Assembly: GCF_000614145.1 (NCBI RefSeq)
Contig: NZ_BAKK01000003.1
Location: 1-64,000, forward strand
Reading direction: 5' to 3'
Length of the DNA stretch: 64,000 nt
Source: Bacteroides faecichinchillae JCM 17102
Lineage (GTDB): Bacteria > Bacteroidota > Bacteroidia > Bacteroidales > Bacteroidaceae
In this document: positions 19,412-28,022 of the stretch, piece by piece
Position numbering within the stretch: position 1 is the stretch's first letter
How the letters are laid out: each line of letters starts with the position of its first letter
Notes under the pieces: model-generated
What the model was told of the DNA's origin: nothing
Seen by the model: the letters and a program-made list of their open reading frames with translations, nothing else
Database searches by the model: none
Program-made: the position numbers and the translations under genes

Positions 19412-19756
19412 TTAATATCTTCCGCCACCATAGCCACCGCCACGGTTTCCACCGCCATAGCCACCACCACGATTTCCACCACCGTAACCGCCACGTCCAC
19501 CTGAAGGTCTTTCAGTTCTCGGACGCGCTACGCTCACCGCAATAGTTTTGCCTTCAAATTCTGTTTCATTAAGTTCGTTAATAGCTTTTTGACCTTCTTC
19601 ATCATTCGACATATCAACGAAACCGAATCCGCGTGAACGCCCTGTTTCTCTGTCGGTAATGATATTGGCTGCTGTAACTTCGCCAAACTGTGAGAATAAT
19701 TCTTGCAAGCTGTCGGATGTTGTACCCCAGCTTAAATTTGCAACATAAATGTTCAT
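19412..19756 (-). CDS. RRM RNA-binding protein with glycine-rich tail
   Basis: Small RNA-binding protein of 114 residues. One RNA recognition motif covers residues 1-80, with RNP2 (IYVANL) at residues 3-8 and RNP1 (RGFGFVDM) near 43-50. The tail is a low-complexity Gly/Tyr/Arg segment built from repeated GGGY and GGNRG units. Such RRM proteins are common and often multicopy in Bacteroidetes, where they are thought to bind mRNA in place of Hfq-like chaperones. It is downstream of the cold-shock gene on the same strand with 16 bases between, so the two are probably co-transcribed. Confidence 0.93.
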   Translation of the reverse strand: MNIYVANLSWGTTSDSLQELFSQFGEVTAANIITDRETGRSRGFGFVDMSNDEEGQKAINELNETEFEGKTIAVSVARPRTERPSGGRGGYGGGNRGGGYGGGNRGGGYGGGRY

Positions 19757-19772
19757 TTTCTTTTCTATTTAT

Positions 19773-20216
19773 TTACTTATTAATAATTGAGATGCGCACG
19801 GCGTTCATTCCCCGCGTACCACGTTCTATTTCGAATGTTACTATATCTCCTTCTGCAATATTATCCGGAGCTGAACTGATGTGAAAAAAATATTTCTCAC
19901 CGTTTTCTGCGTCCTTCACAAAACCATAACCTCTGGACTCATTAAAATGATCAATCTGTCCGGTAAAGGGAAGCGGATCCTCCATTACTTCTTGTTTGGA
20001 AACTGAGACTGCAATTTCACTGGCATCAATTTCCTCTCTAGGCTTTTCTTGAGGCGTTGAATGAAGTACTCCATTTTCGTCTACATATGCAAGCATTTCT
20101 TCAAAACTGCGACTCCCATTATTAAGACGTTCTTCTTTTTTCTTTTGTTTTTCTTCTCTCTTACTTTGCTTCGCTTTTTCTCGATCTCTTTTAGTTGATG
20201 TTACTTTTTTTACCAT
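19773..20216 (-). CDS. Cold-shock domain protein with charged N-terminal extension
   Basis: Nucleic-acid chaperone. The C-terminal cold-shock domain (about residues 80-147) includes FTGQIDHFNESRGYGFV with RNP1 and YFFHIS as RNP2. The first 40 residues are very rich in Lys, Arg and Glu (repeated KREEKQKKKEE), so the protein (147 residues) is twice the size of a CspA. A candidate -7 element lies 220 bases upstream, implying a long leader, which is a common site of temperature control in cold-shock mRNAs. Confidence 0.92.
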   Translation of the reverse strand: MVKKVTSTKRDREKAKQSKREEKQKKKEERLNNGSRSFEEMLAYVDENGVLHSTPQEKPREEIDASEIAVSVSKQEVMEDPLPFTGQIDHFNESRGYGFVKDAENGEKYFFHISSAPDNIAEGDIVTFEIERGTRGMNAVRISIINK

Positions 20217-20725
20217 ATATAATTGTAATTTATATAATTAAATAGTATATTCTGCTAATGATGCCTTCATCAATTTTCATATACCAAATAATCAATGTTG
20301 AAAATGGATATTCTCCAGACAAAAAGGACTAATAATGAGATCAATCTTGAAAATGAGAAAGTCCACTGCAAAATAGCATGGGAATCAAACACAGACAAAG
20401 AAGAAGAATCAGAATAAACCTAATTGTTTACCGAGCAAATATAGGTATTATATTTTAAAATCTTGCAATAACGTGATGGTTTTCGTCTTTTATTAGGATA
20501 GGAATTGAAATCTTAATAGAAGAAAACATTACTCCTTCCTTTGCTTCTCTGTCGCTTAATTGTTCTAAAACTCCCGCTTTTGGAGATTATTTCCTCTTAG
20601 GATGCTTTCTGGGGTAGATATACTCTTGTCGTTTCATGACCGGTGAATATACTGCATCTTTGTATCGTTAACGTTAGCAAAGTAATAAATAACAGTATTC
20701 ATTAAAATTAAAGAAAGGAAAATTT
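20217..20725. other. 509-base intergenic region with divergent regulatory sequence
   Basis: No gene is supported. On the - strand it contains a TATATTTG element (20436-20443) and the long leader of the cold-shock gene. On the + strand the last 120 bases form the leader of the HU-like gene with a near-consensus CATCTTTG around 20653 and an AAAGAAAGGAAAA ribosome-binding region just before 20726. Confidence 0.5.
20436..20443 (-). promoter_or_regulatory. Candidate -7 element for the cold-shock gene
   Basis: Reads TATATTTG on the - strand, matching the Bacteroides TAnnTTTG -7 consensus. Transcription from here would give a leader of roughly 215 bases before the ATG at 20216. Confidence 0.55.
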
Positions 20726-21241
20726 ATGGCAATTCGATTTAGAAGAGTAGAGCGTTTGTGTGATCCAACAGACAAAGCTGCAGGGAAGAAAGTATATCCG
20801 GTAATCTCTTATCAGTATGATAATAGTGCTACGCTGGATGAATTTGCAAATGAGATTTCTTCAACTTCCGGGGTAAGCGAGGGAGAGACGATTAGTGTTC
20901 TCAAAGATTTTCGTACTTTATTACGAAAGACTTTGCTTGCAGGGCGGTCGGTAAATATCAGCGGATTGGGCTACTTTTACTTATCTGCCCAAAGTAAAGG
21001 AACAGATACCGCAGAAGATTTTACCGCAGCTGATATTTCGGGACTGCGTATCTGTTTTCGTGCCAACTCGGATATCCGGTTGCAGACAGGAGGGACAGGT
21101 CGTACAAGTGGTTTGAAGTTTAAGGATTTGGATCACATTAATAAGGATTCGGATGGAAATGGAAATAATCCTGGTATTGATGATTCCGGAGATAAAGGTG
21201 ATCCGGGAGATGGTGGCGAGTCACCGGATCCGACACTTTAA
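20726..21241 (+). CDS. HU-like DNA-binding protein with Gly/Asp-rich tail
   Basis: Member of the Bacteroidetes HU-related histone-like family. The IHF/HU fold covers about residues 1-125 (TLDEFANEIS, GRSVNISGLGYFYLSA). The last 35 residues are a low-complexity Gly-Asp-Ser-Pro tail. It is 171 residues long and has a good ribosome-binding site (AAAGGAAAA). It begins a three-gene set with a short membrane protein and an amidase that commonly follows polysaccharide loci in these bacteria. Its role there is unknown. Confidence 0.88.
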   Translation: MAIRFRRVERLCDPTDKAAGKKVYPVISYQYDNSATLDEFANEISSTSGVSEGETISVLKDFRTLLRKTLLAGRSVNISGLGYFYLSAQSKGTDTAEDFTAADISGLRICFRANSDIRLQTGGTGRTSGLKFKDLDHINKDSDGNGNNPGIDDSGDKGDPGDGGESPDPTL

Positions 21242-21247
21242 TATGCA

Positions 21248-21598
21248 ATGCAAATCACTACAATTCTGGCTTTTATTACCGCTATAGGTGGTTTGGAAGC
21301 GATAAAGTGGATGGTGCGATGCATCACTTGCCGTAAGACCGATGCTCGGAGGGAAGAGGCGACTGTTTGTAGTCTGGAAGAGGAAAATCGCCGTAAAAAA
21401 GTGGACTGGCTGGAAGAACGTCTGACTCAAAGGGACGAAAAAATAGATGGACTCTATGCCGAACTTCGCAAGGAACAGGAAGATAAAATAAACTGGATAC
21501 ATAAGTGTCATGAAGTGGAGCTGATTCAGAAAGAATTTGAAGTGAAGAGGTGTGAAATCAGGGGGTGCGCAAAGCGCATCCCTCCCTCTGATTACTAA
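21248..21598 (+). CDS. Small membrane-anchored coiled-coil protein
   Basis: Unrecognised 116-residue protein. Residues 1-20 form one membrane segment (ITTILAFITAIGGLEAIKW). After it come a short Cys/Arg-rich stretch and a charged coiled coil from about residue 38 to 100. The last residues are Cys-containing (EVKRCEIRGCAKR). It lies between the HU-like and amidase genes, 6 bases after the first. The order recalls phage holin/spanin-amidase cassettes, but this is analogy only. Confidence 0.65.
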   Translation: MQITTILAFITAIGGLEAIKWMVRCITCRKTDARREEATVCSLEEENRRKKVDWLEERLTQRDEKIDGLYAELRKEQEDKINWIHKCHEVELIQKEFEVKRCEIRGCAKRIPPSDY

Positions 21599-21614
21599 AA
21601 AAAATAATTGATTA

Positions 21615-22087
21615 ATGACAAATATAATGAGAAAGATAGATTCTATTATCATACATTGTTCGGCTACGAAAGCCGGACAGGATTTTACTGTAATGGATAT
21701 TGATGGCTGGCATCGTAAGCGTGGATTTAACGGAATCGGATATCATTATGTGATTCGTTGGATGGGAAAGTAGAGAAAGGACGTGATATATCTTTAGTTG
21801 GTGCTCACTGCAAAGGTTGGAATGAGCGAAGTATCGGAGTATGTTATATTGGTGGTTTAGATAAGAACGGATGTCCGGCGGATACGCGTACCAATGAGCA
21901 AAAACATACGCTTTATCAATTAGTTATCGATTTGAAGAATAAATATGATATTCATCAAGTGCTAGGACATCGGGATACTTCACCGGATTTGGATGGAGAT
22001 GGAGTGGTTGAATCTTGTGAATATATAAAGTCTTGTCCTTGTTTCGATGTTAAGTCTTGGCTGGGTAGGAAAAATTCAATAAAATAG
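21615..22087 (+). CDS. N-acetylmuramoyl-L-alanine amidase (Amidase_2), frame broken near 21758
   Basis: T7-lysozyme-like zinc amidase that cuts the MurNAc-L-Ala bond of peptidoglycan. The frame from ATG 21615 gives SIIIHCSATKAG with the first zinc His, GWHRKRGFNGIGYHYVIR, then a premature stop at about 21768. The following frame from 21758 continues with LDGKVEKGRDISLVGAHC and ends with GHRDTSPDLDGDGV and KSCPCFDVKSWL, which supply the remaining zinc ligands. One missing T in the codon pair for Arg-Leu at 21757-21759 restores a 157-residue enzyme. No signal peptide is present. Confidence 0.88.
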
Positions 22088-22160
22088 TTACTTTTGTACA
22101 TTTAATATGTAATTGGTTTATTCCCGTATAAATAAAAGTTGTATAAATAAAGAGGTATTT

Positions 22161-22727
22161 ATGTTGAAAATTTTAGTAACCTACGCTGTTCAAGGTGAGT
22201 TTGTAGAGATAAAATGGCCTGAAGTGGAACCTTATTACATTCGTACAGGCATTGGTAAAGTGAAGGCAGCTTTTCATTTGGCGGAAGCGATTCGTCAGGT
22301 GCAACCGGATTTAGTTTTGAATCTTGGTACAGCTGGAACCGTTAATCACCAAGTAGGAGATATCTTTGTTTGTCGTAAGTTTGTGGATCGTGATATGCAA
22401 AAGATGACAGATTTTGGATTGGAGTCAGAAATTGACTCGTCTGTTTTACTTAAAGAAAAAGGTTTTTGTGAACATTGGACGGAAGAAGGAGTTTGCAATA
22501 CAGGAGATAGTTTCTTGACGGAGCTGACTCATGTCACTGGAGATGTCGTAGATATGGAAGCTTATGCGCAGGCATTTGTTTGCCGGGCGAAAGAAATACC
22601 TTTTATTTCGGTGAAATACGTGTCGGATATCATTGGACAGAATTCGGTGAAACTTTGGGAGGATAAGCTGGCAGAGGCCCGTCAGGAACTTTCACGTTAT
22701 TTCAACGTTTTAAAAGAAAGAATATGA
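22161..22727 (+). CDS. Nucleoside phosphorylase-family nucleosidase
   Basis: 188-residue member of the PNP/UDP family, related to methylthioadenosine/S-adenosylhomocysteine and futalosine nucleosidases. I start at ATG 22161 (LKILVTYAVQGEF), which follows an AGAGG site, instead of the upstream in-frame start. It has the phosphate/ribose-site features GIGKVKAAF, LNLGTAGTV and the purine-site Asp region VVDMEAYAQAFVC, followed by KYVSDIIG. It is shorter than Pfs (about 230). The exact substrate is open. It overlaps the 3' end of ybaN on the other strand by 31 bases. Confidence 0.82.
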   Translation: MLKILVTYAVQGEFVEIKWPEVEPYYIRTGIGKVKAAFHLAEAIRQVQPDLVLNLGTAGTVNHQVGDIFVCRKFVDRDMQKMTDFGLESEIDSSVLLKEKGFCEHWTEEGVCNTGDSFLTELTHVTGDVVDMEAYAQAFVCRAKEIPFISVKYVSDIIGQNSVKLWEDKLAEARQELSRYFNVLKERI

Positions 22728-23055
22728 TAAGTGACTCCTGTTGCTATCAGTGCAAGGAGTATTTTTACCCATAAAAGTGGGATCAAGAAGAATATACAAT
22801 AAGACATGGTTCCCCACATGAGAGTGAGGGAAATTATTTTGGCGCGTAAAGGTATTGCTTTGTTCTCGCGGAAGTTACGAATGTATGGTCCGAAATGCCG
22901 ATGATTTAATAGCCAATTATATAATCGAGGTGATCCTTTGAAATAAAGGGCAGCAGTAAGTAATAAGAAGGGGGTAGTAGCAATAACGGCAAAAATATAC
23001 CGAGAATGCCGAGTGCCAGAGAGATGCTTCCTAAAACAATACAGAGAGTTTTCAT
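22697..23055 (-). CDS. YbaN-like DUF454 membrane protein, frame broken near 22980
   Basis: Small inner-membrane protein of unknown function. The start at 23055 reads MKTLCIVLGSISLALGILGI, FLPLL and then runs out of frame. The rest is read in the next frame as TTPFLLLTAALYFKGSPRLY and RHFGPYIRNFRENKAIP. These are the typical DUF454 motifs (LPLLPTTPFLLL, FGPxIxxxxxxxAIP). One missing C in the Pro codon at about 22979-22981 reconnects a 119-residue protein. A TATCTTTG element ends 5 bases before the ATG, so the transcript would be nearly leaderless. Confidence 0.82.
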
Positions 23056-23059
23056 GCAG

Positions 23060-23067
23060 CAAAGATA
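23060..23067 (-). promoter_or_regulatory. Candidate -7 element for ybaN
   Basis: TATCTTTG on the - strand, 5 bases upstream of the ATG at 23055. Confidence 0.6.
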
Positions 23068-23183
23068 GTGCAAACCGGATGTAGAAGCAAATTTATTTGT
23101 ATTCTACATTCGGTGTAGTTTATTTTGCAGAGTGGAAAAATGAAAAAATAACAAGTTTTGCCCAATGAAAACTCTTTTTATAT

Positions 23184-23191
23184 TACTTTTG
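23184..23191 (+). promoter_or_regulatory. Candidate promoter of the queD-queE operon
   Basis: TACTTTTG fits the -7 consensus, and a TTTG at 23157-23160 stands where the -33 element is expected (slightly long spacing). The leader to the queD ATG would be about 45 bases. Confidence 0.55.
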
Positions 23192-23242
23192 TACTTGTAT
23201 CGAGGTGACATTAGATACAGGTAACTTTTAATTCATATAACA

Positions 23243-23594
23243 ATGTTTACAGTAATTAAACGAATGGAGATATCAGCTTCTCATAAGCTGGTGCTCCCGT
23301 ATCGCAGTAAATGCGCTAGTCTACATGGTCACAATTGGATTATCACTGTCTATTGCCGCTCTGCGCGGTTGAACTCCGAAGATGGTGGTCGATTTCTCCC
23401 GAATTAAAGAAGTAGTTATGGAAAAGCTTGATCACCAGAATCTGAATGAAGTCCTTCCATTTAATCCAACGGCGGAGAATATAGCTCGTTGGGTTTGCAA
23501 GCAGATTCCTCAATGCTATAAAGTGGAAGTGCAGGAGTCGGAAGGCAATGTTGCCATTTACGAGAAAGATAATGTAGAGAATGAAAAGGAATAA
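23243..23594 (+). CDS. queD: 6-carboxytetrahydropterin synthase QueD, frame broken near 23380
   Basis: Second enzyme of queuosine/7-deazaguanine synthesis, converting dihydroneopterin triphosphate to 6-carboxytetrahydropterin. The first frame from ATG 23243 reads KRMEISASHKL and SLHGHNWIITVYC, containing zinc-binding His residues, and reaches LNSEDGG before going out of frame. The second part begins MVVDFSRIKEVV, the family motif that normally follows a Gly, and includes DHQNLNE and PTAENIARWV. The frame difference equals a loss of two or five bases (for example one ATGGT unit of a doubled ATGGTATGGT) or gain of one. Restored length is about 117 residues, normal for QueD. QueE follows 23 bases later. 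Confidence 0.85.
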
Positions 23595-23617
23595 GAACCG
23601 GTGAATGAAAGATAAAA

Positions 23618-24166
23618 ATGATGAGAAAAATCAACGAAATCTTTTATAGTTTACAGGGGGAAGGCTATCACACTGGGACACCGGCTATTTTTGTTCGATT
23701 TTCGGGATGCAACCTCAACTGTGATTTTTGTGATACGCAACATGAAGAAGGAATAATGATGACTGATGAAGAAATCATTGCTGAAGTAAGGAAATATCCT
23801 GCCGTTACAGTGGTTTTGACGGGGGGTGAACCTTCGTTATGGATAGATAATGATTTTATTGACCGTTTGCATGAGGCAGGTAAATATATCTGTATCGAAA
23901 CTAACGGAACCCATCCATTGCCCGAATCTATCGATTGGATAACTTGTTCTCCTAAACAAGGTGCCAAATTGGAGATTACCCGAATGGATGAAGTGAAAGT
24001 TGTCTATGAAGGACAAGATATCAGCATTTATGAATCACTTTTTGCCGAACATTTTTACCTTCAGCCTTGTTCTTGTAGTAATACTGCTGAAACAGTAGAC
24101 TGCGTAATGCGACATCCCAAATGGAGGCTTAGCTTGCAGACGCACAAACTTATTGACATCCGCTAA
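23618..24166 (+). CDS. queE: 7-carboxy-7-deazaguanine synthase QueE
   Basis: Radical SAM enzyme that turns 6-carboxytetrahydropterin into 7-carboxy-7-deazaguanine, the precursor of queuosine and of 7-deazaguanine DNA marks. It has EIFYSLQGEGYHTGTPAIFV, the cluster motif CNLNCDFC (CxxxCxxC) near residue 31, VVLTGGEPSL and YICIETNG. At 182 residues it is the short form common in Bacteroidetes. Two adjacent ATG codons (23618, 23621) could serve as start. QueC and QueF are not here. Confidence 0.93.
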   Translation: MMRKINEIFYSLQGEGYHTGTPAIFVRFSGCNLNCDFCDTQHEEGIMMTDEEIIAEVRKYPAVTVVLTGGEPSLWIDNDFIDRLHEAGKYICIETNGTHPLPESIDWITCSPKQGAKLEITRMDEVKVVYEGQDISIYESLFAEHFYLQPCSCSNTAETVDCVMRHPKWRLSLQTHKLIDIR

Positions 24167-24216
24167 ATAGATAAACGGATGGACTAAAGGAGCTGATAAT
24201 ATTTTACATATACATT

Positions 24217-24957
24217 ATGAAAGTAGGTTTGTTTATTCCTTGCTATATCAATGCTATCTATCCAAATGTGGGGGTGGCGTCGTATAAGCTATTAAGAAGT
24301 TTAGGAGTAGATGTCGATTATCCGTTAGATCAGACCTGTTGCGGACAACCGATGGCAAATGCCGGTTTTGAGGATGAATCGGTGAAGTTGGCACTCCGGT
24401 TTGATGAATTGTTTCAGAAGTACGATTATATTGTCGGTCCTTCTGCCAGTTGTGTGGCTTTTGTGAAAGAGAATCATCCCGGTATTCTAAAGAAAGAAGG
24501 ACATATTTGCCAAAGTGCGGGTAAGATTCATGATCTTTGTGCATTTATTCATGATGTGCTTAAACCTTCCAAACTGCCAGCACGTTTTCCACATAAAGTA
24601 AGCATTCATAATAGTTGCCATGGGGTACGCGAACTACTTCTTTCTGCTCCAAGTGAGTTGAATATTCCTTATTTTAATAAGTTGCGTGATTTACTTGATA
24701 TGGTAGAAGGGATTGAGGTTTTCGAACCTGCTCATGTGGATGAATGCTGTGGATTTGGAGGTATGTTTGCTGTGGAAGAACAAGCGGTATCTGTTTGTAT
24801 GGGACGGGATAAGGTGAAAAATCACATGGCTACTGGTGCCGAATATATCGTAGGAGCTGATAGTTCCTGCCTGATGCATATGCAGGGAGTTATTGAAAGG
24901 GAACATCTTCCTATAAAAATCATTCATATAGTAGAAATCTTAGCTTCGCAGTCATGA
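24217..24957 (+). CDS. lutA: LutA-like lactate-utilisation CCG-domain protein
   Basis: Subunit of the LutABC L-lactate oxidation complex. The 246-residue protein has two cysteine-rich CCG domains, marked by QTCCGQPMANAG near residue 41 and DECCGFGGMFAVEE near 178, with IHNSCHG before the second. Those motifs bind iron-sulphur clusters in heterodisulfide-reductase-like subunits. The next gene overlaps its stop by 4 bases (ATGAGT), so the lut genes are coupled. Confidence 0.93.
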   Translation: MKVGLFIPCYINAIYPNVGVASYKLLRSLGVDVDYPLDQTCCGQPMANAGFEDESVKLALRFDELFQKYDYIVGPSASCVAFVKENHPGILKKEGHICQSAGKIHDLCAFIHDVLKPSKLPARFPHKVSIHNSCHGVRELLLSAPSELNIPYFNKLRDLLDMVEGIEVFEPAHVDECCGFGGMFAVEEQAVSVCMGRDKVKNHMATGAEYIVGADSSCLMHMQGVIEREHLPIKIIHIVEILASQS

Positions 24958-26341
24958 GTACCAAACATGCAAAAGCTGCAGAAAAGTTCTTGCAGGACGG
25001 CAAGATGGCAGCATGGTATAACGAAACCCTTTGGATGGTTCGTGTCAAAAGGGATAAAATGAGTAAAGAAGTTCCTGAGTGGGAGGAACTGCGTAATAAG
25101 GCTTGTGAGTTGAAACTTTATTCCAACAGCCATTTGGAAGAACTATTGATTGAGTTTGAGAAAAATGCTACTGCTAATGGTGCGATTGTACATTGGGCAA
25201 AAGATGCGGATGAATATTGTGCCATCGTTTATGATATATTGAATGAACATAATGTTCATCATTTTATCAAAAGTAAATCTATGCTTGCCGAGGAGTGCGG
25301 CTGAATCCTTTCCTGATGGAACGTGGAATTGACGTCGTTGAATCCGATCTGGGAGAACGTATTCTGCAATTGATGCATGAGGCGCCGAGCCACATCGTGA
25401 TGCCGGCTATCCACATTAAGCGGGAACAAGTAGGCGAGCTTTTTGAAAAAGAAATGGGTACGGAAAAAGGTAATTTTGATCCGGCTTATCTGACTCATGC
25501 GGCTCGTAAAAATTTGAGACATCTTTTCCTCAATGCAGAAGCTGCCATGACGGGAGCAAACTTTGCCGTAGCTTCTACGGGCGATATCGTTGTGTGTACA
25601 AATGAAGGTAATGCAGATATGGGAACGTCTTATCCGAAACTGAATATTGCTGCTTTCGGAATAGAAAAGATTGTACCGGACTTGGAATCTTTAGGGGTAT
25701 TTACACGTCTGTTGGCACGTTCGGCTACCGGACAGCCGGTGACTACTTATACTTCCCAGTATCGTCGTCCGCGTGAAGGGGGAGAATATCATATTATCAT
25801 CGTAGATAATGGTCGAAGTGAAATACTTTCTAAGACTGATCATATTAAAACATTAAATTGTATCCGTTGTGGTGCTTGTATGAATACCTGTCCGGTGTAT
25901 CGCAGGAGCGGGGGATATTCTTATACTTATTTTATTCCCGGACCTATTGGTATTAATCTGGGGATGGCACATGATCCGGAGAAGTATTACGATAATCTTT
26001 CTGCTTGTTCATTGTGTATATCCTGTTCTGATGTCTGTCCGGTGAAGGTAGATTTGGCGGAGCAGATTTATAAATGGCGCCAGGATTTGGATGGTTTAGG
26101 AAAAGCAAGTGCCGGAAAGAAAATAATGTCCGGTGGCATGAAATTTCTGATGGACCGTCCGGCATTGTTCAATGCGGCTTTGTGGGTAGCTCCTGTTGTG
26201 AATGGTTTGCCACGCTTTATGAAATATAATGATTTTGATGCTTGGGGTAAAGGACGTGAACTTCCGACGTTTGCCAAAGAGTCGTTCAATGAAATGTGGA
26301 AGAAGAATGAAGTACAGGGAAAGGAGGATAGCAATGAGTAG
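24954..26341 (+). CDS. lutB: LutB-like iron-sulphur oxidoreductase subunit, frame broken near 25300
   Basis: Electron-transfer subunit of the LutABC system. The first frame (24954 to the stop at 25304) gives the N-terminal 116 residues ending KSKSMLAEECG. The second frame continues with LNPFLMERGIDVVESDLGER. One missing C in GGCCTG at about 25300 rejoins them into 462 residues, the normal LutB size. Ferredoxin-type cluster motifs are CIRCGACMNTCPVYR and CSLCISCSDVCPVKVD in the C-terminal part. Its stop overlaps the lutC start by 8 bases. Confidence 0.9.
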
Positions 26342-26915
26342 TAGAGAAGAAATATTAGCGAATATCCGCAAAAATACACAGATTCGTTATGACAAGCCGG
26401 ATATAATAAATATGAAACGGATGTCTTATCCTGATAAGATAGAACAGTTTTGTGCGATTAGTCGGGCTGTTGGTGGTACTGCTGTAATATTAGGGGAAGG
26501 AGAGGATGTGAATCAAGTCATTCGCCGTACTTACCCGGCTGCAACGCGTATAGCTTCTGTGCTACCGGAGGTTTCTTGTGCTACTTTTAATCCGGACAAT
26601 CTCGATGATCCGAAGGATTTGGACGGGATAGAGGTGGCAGTAATTGAAGGAGAGGTAGGAGTCGCAGAAAATGGAGCAATATGGATTCCACAAAGAGTCA
26701 AGTATAAAGCTATTTACTTTATTCCCGAAAGCTTGGTAATTTTACTCGATCGGAATAAAATTGTAAATACGATGTTTGACGCTTATTGCGAGTTAGCCGG
26801 ACAAGAATATCAGTTTGGAACATTTATTTCCGGCCCGTCGAAAACGGCTGACATTGAACAGGCGTTGGTGATGGGGGCTCATGGAGCTCGGGAAGTATTA
26901 GTTATTTTGAAATGA
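26334..26915 (+). CDS. lutC: LutC-like lactate-utilisation protein (LUD domain)
   Basis: Third subunit of the LutABC set, 193 residues with an LUD domain. I start at ATG 26334 (SSREEILANIRKN), preceded by AAAGGAGG, instead of the longer frame that runs back into lutB. Conserved stretches include VAVIEGEVGVAENGAIWI near residue 105 and FGTFISGPSKTADIEQALVMG near 163, the latter the GPS-x-T-ADIE signature of the family. Confidence 0.92.
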   Translation: MSSREEILANIRKNTQIRYDKPDIINMKRMSYPDKIEQFCAISRAVGGTAVILGEGEDVNQVIRRTYPAATRIASVLPEVSCATFNPDNLDDPKDLDGIEVAVIEGEVGVAENGAIWIPQRVKYKAIYFIPESLVILLDRNKIVNTMFDAYCELAGQEYQFGTFISGPSKTADIEQALVMGAHGAREVLVILK

Positions 26916-26977
26916 ATGACAGAGAATGGCGACAAATTAGATTTTCAACTATTGGATTGCATAAAAATTAAAATGTA

Positions 26978-27850
26978 ATGTACACAAATAAAGTAAAGAA
27001 AATAGCGGCTGTTCATGATCTTTCGGGGATGGGACGAGTTTCATTGACAGTTGTAATTCCCATTTTATCGTCGATGGGATTTCAGGTTTGTCCACTTCCT
27101 ACAGCTGTGTTGTCTAATCATACACAGTATCCCGGTTTTTCCTTTTTGGATCTGACCGATGAAATGCCGAAAATTATTGCTGAATGGAAGAATTTGGAGG
27201 TACAGTTTGATGCGATTTATACTGGTTATCTGGGATCTCCCAGGCAGATTCAGATTGTTTCTGATTTTATTAATGATTTCAGAAGACCGGATAGTCTGGT
27301 AGTGGCAGATCCGGTATTGGGAGATAACGGGCGTTTGTATGCTAACTTCGACATGGATATGGTTAAAGAAATGCGTCATCTGATCACAAAAGCGGATGTG
27401 ATAACCCCGAACCTGACCGAACTATTTTATTTGTTGGATAAACCATATAAAGCAGATAATACGGATGAAGAATTAAAGGAATATCTGCGTCATTTATCCG
27501 ATAAGGGACCGGAAGTAGTCATTATAACCAGTGTTCCGGTGCATGAAGATACACGTAAAACTTCCGTCTATGCATATAACAGGAATGGAAATCGCTATTG
27601 GAAAGTGACCTGTCCTTATTTACCGGCTCATTATCCCGGAACCGGGGATACTTTTACGAGTGTTATAACCGGTTCTTTGATGCAAGGAGACAGCCTCCCG
27701 ATGGCATTGGATCGTGCAACACAATTTATTTTGCAAGGGATTCGGGCTACTTTTGGTTATGAGTATGATAATAGGGAAGGAATTTTGCTGGAGAAGGTTT
27801 TGCATAATTTGGATATGCCTATACAAATGGCTAGTTACGAACTGATCTAG
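26978..27850 (+). CDS. Pyridoxamine/pyridoxal kinase
   Basis: Ribokinase-fold vitamin B6 kinase, 290 residues, phosphorylating pyridoxal or pyridoxamine with ATP in the salvage pathway. It carries AAVHDLSGMGRVSLT near the N-terminus, NHTQYPGFSF, VVADPVLGDNGRLY, ITPNLTE and the catalytic-anion-hole motif PGTGDTF near residue 221. The gene is 62 bases after lutC on the same strand and may be co-transcribed with it, although no functional link is evident. Confidence 0.9.
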   Translation: MYTNKVKKIAAVHDLSGMGRVSLTVVIPILSSMGFQVCPLPTAVLSNHTQYPGFSFLDLTDEMPKIIAEWKNLEVQFDAIYTGYLGSPRQIQIVSDFINDFRRPDSLVVADPVLGDNGRLYANFDMDMVKEMRHLITKADVITPNLTELFYLLDKPYKADNTDEELKEYLRHLSDKGPEVVIITSVPVHEDTRKTSVYAYNRNGNRYWKVTCPYLPAHYPGTGDTFTSVITGSLMQGDSLPMALDRATQFILQGIRATFGYEYDNREGILLEKVLHNLDMPIQMASYELI

Positions 27851-28022
27851 TGAAATCATGAATTGAACGGGAAGAACTAGATCCCGGTTCCTTATAGATG
27901 TAAAGTAAGCAGAGGTGGAAACTAAATATATCATTTCCTTTTTATGTTTATAAACTTTTGTAATTCAGATTTTACTGTTATTTTTACCGCTATTATTAAG
28001 TAATCTTGAATAAATCTATTTT

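Noticed and set aside
22113..22160. Upstream start for the nucleosidase
   Set aside because: The ATG at 22161 has an AGAGG site, and family proteins start with the same LKILVTYA-like strand.
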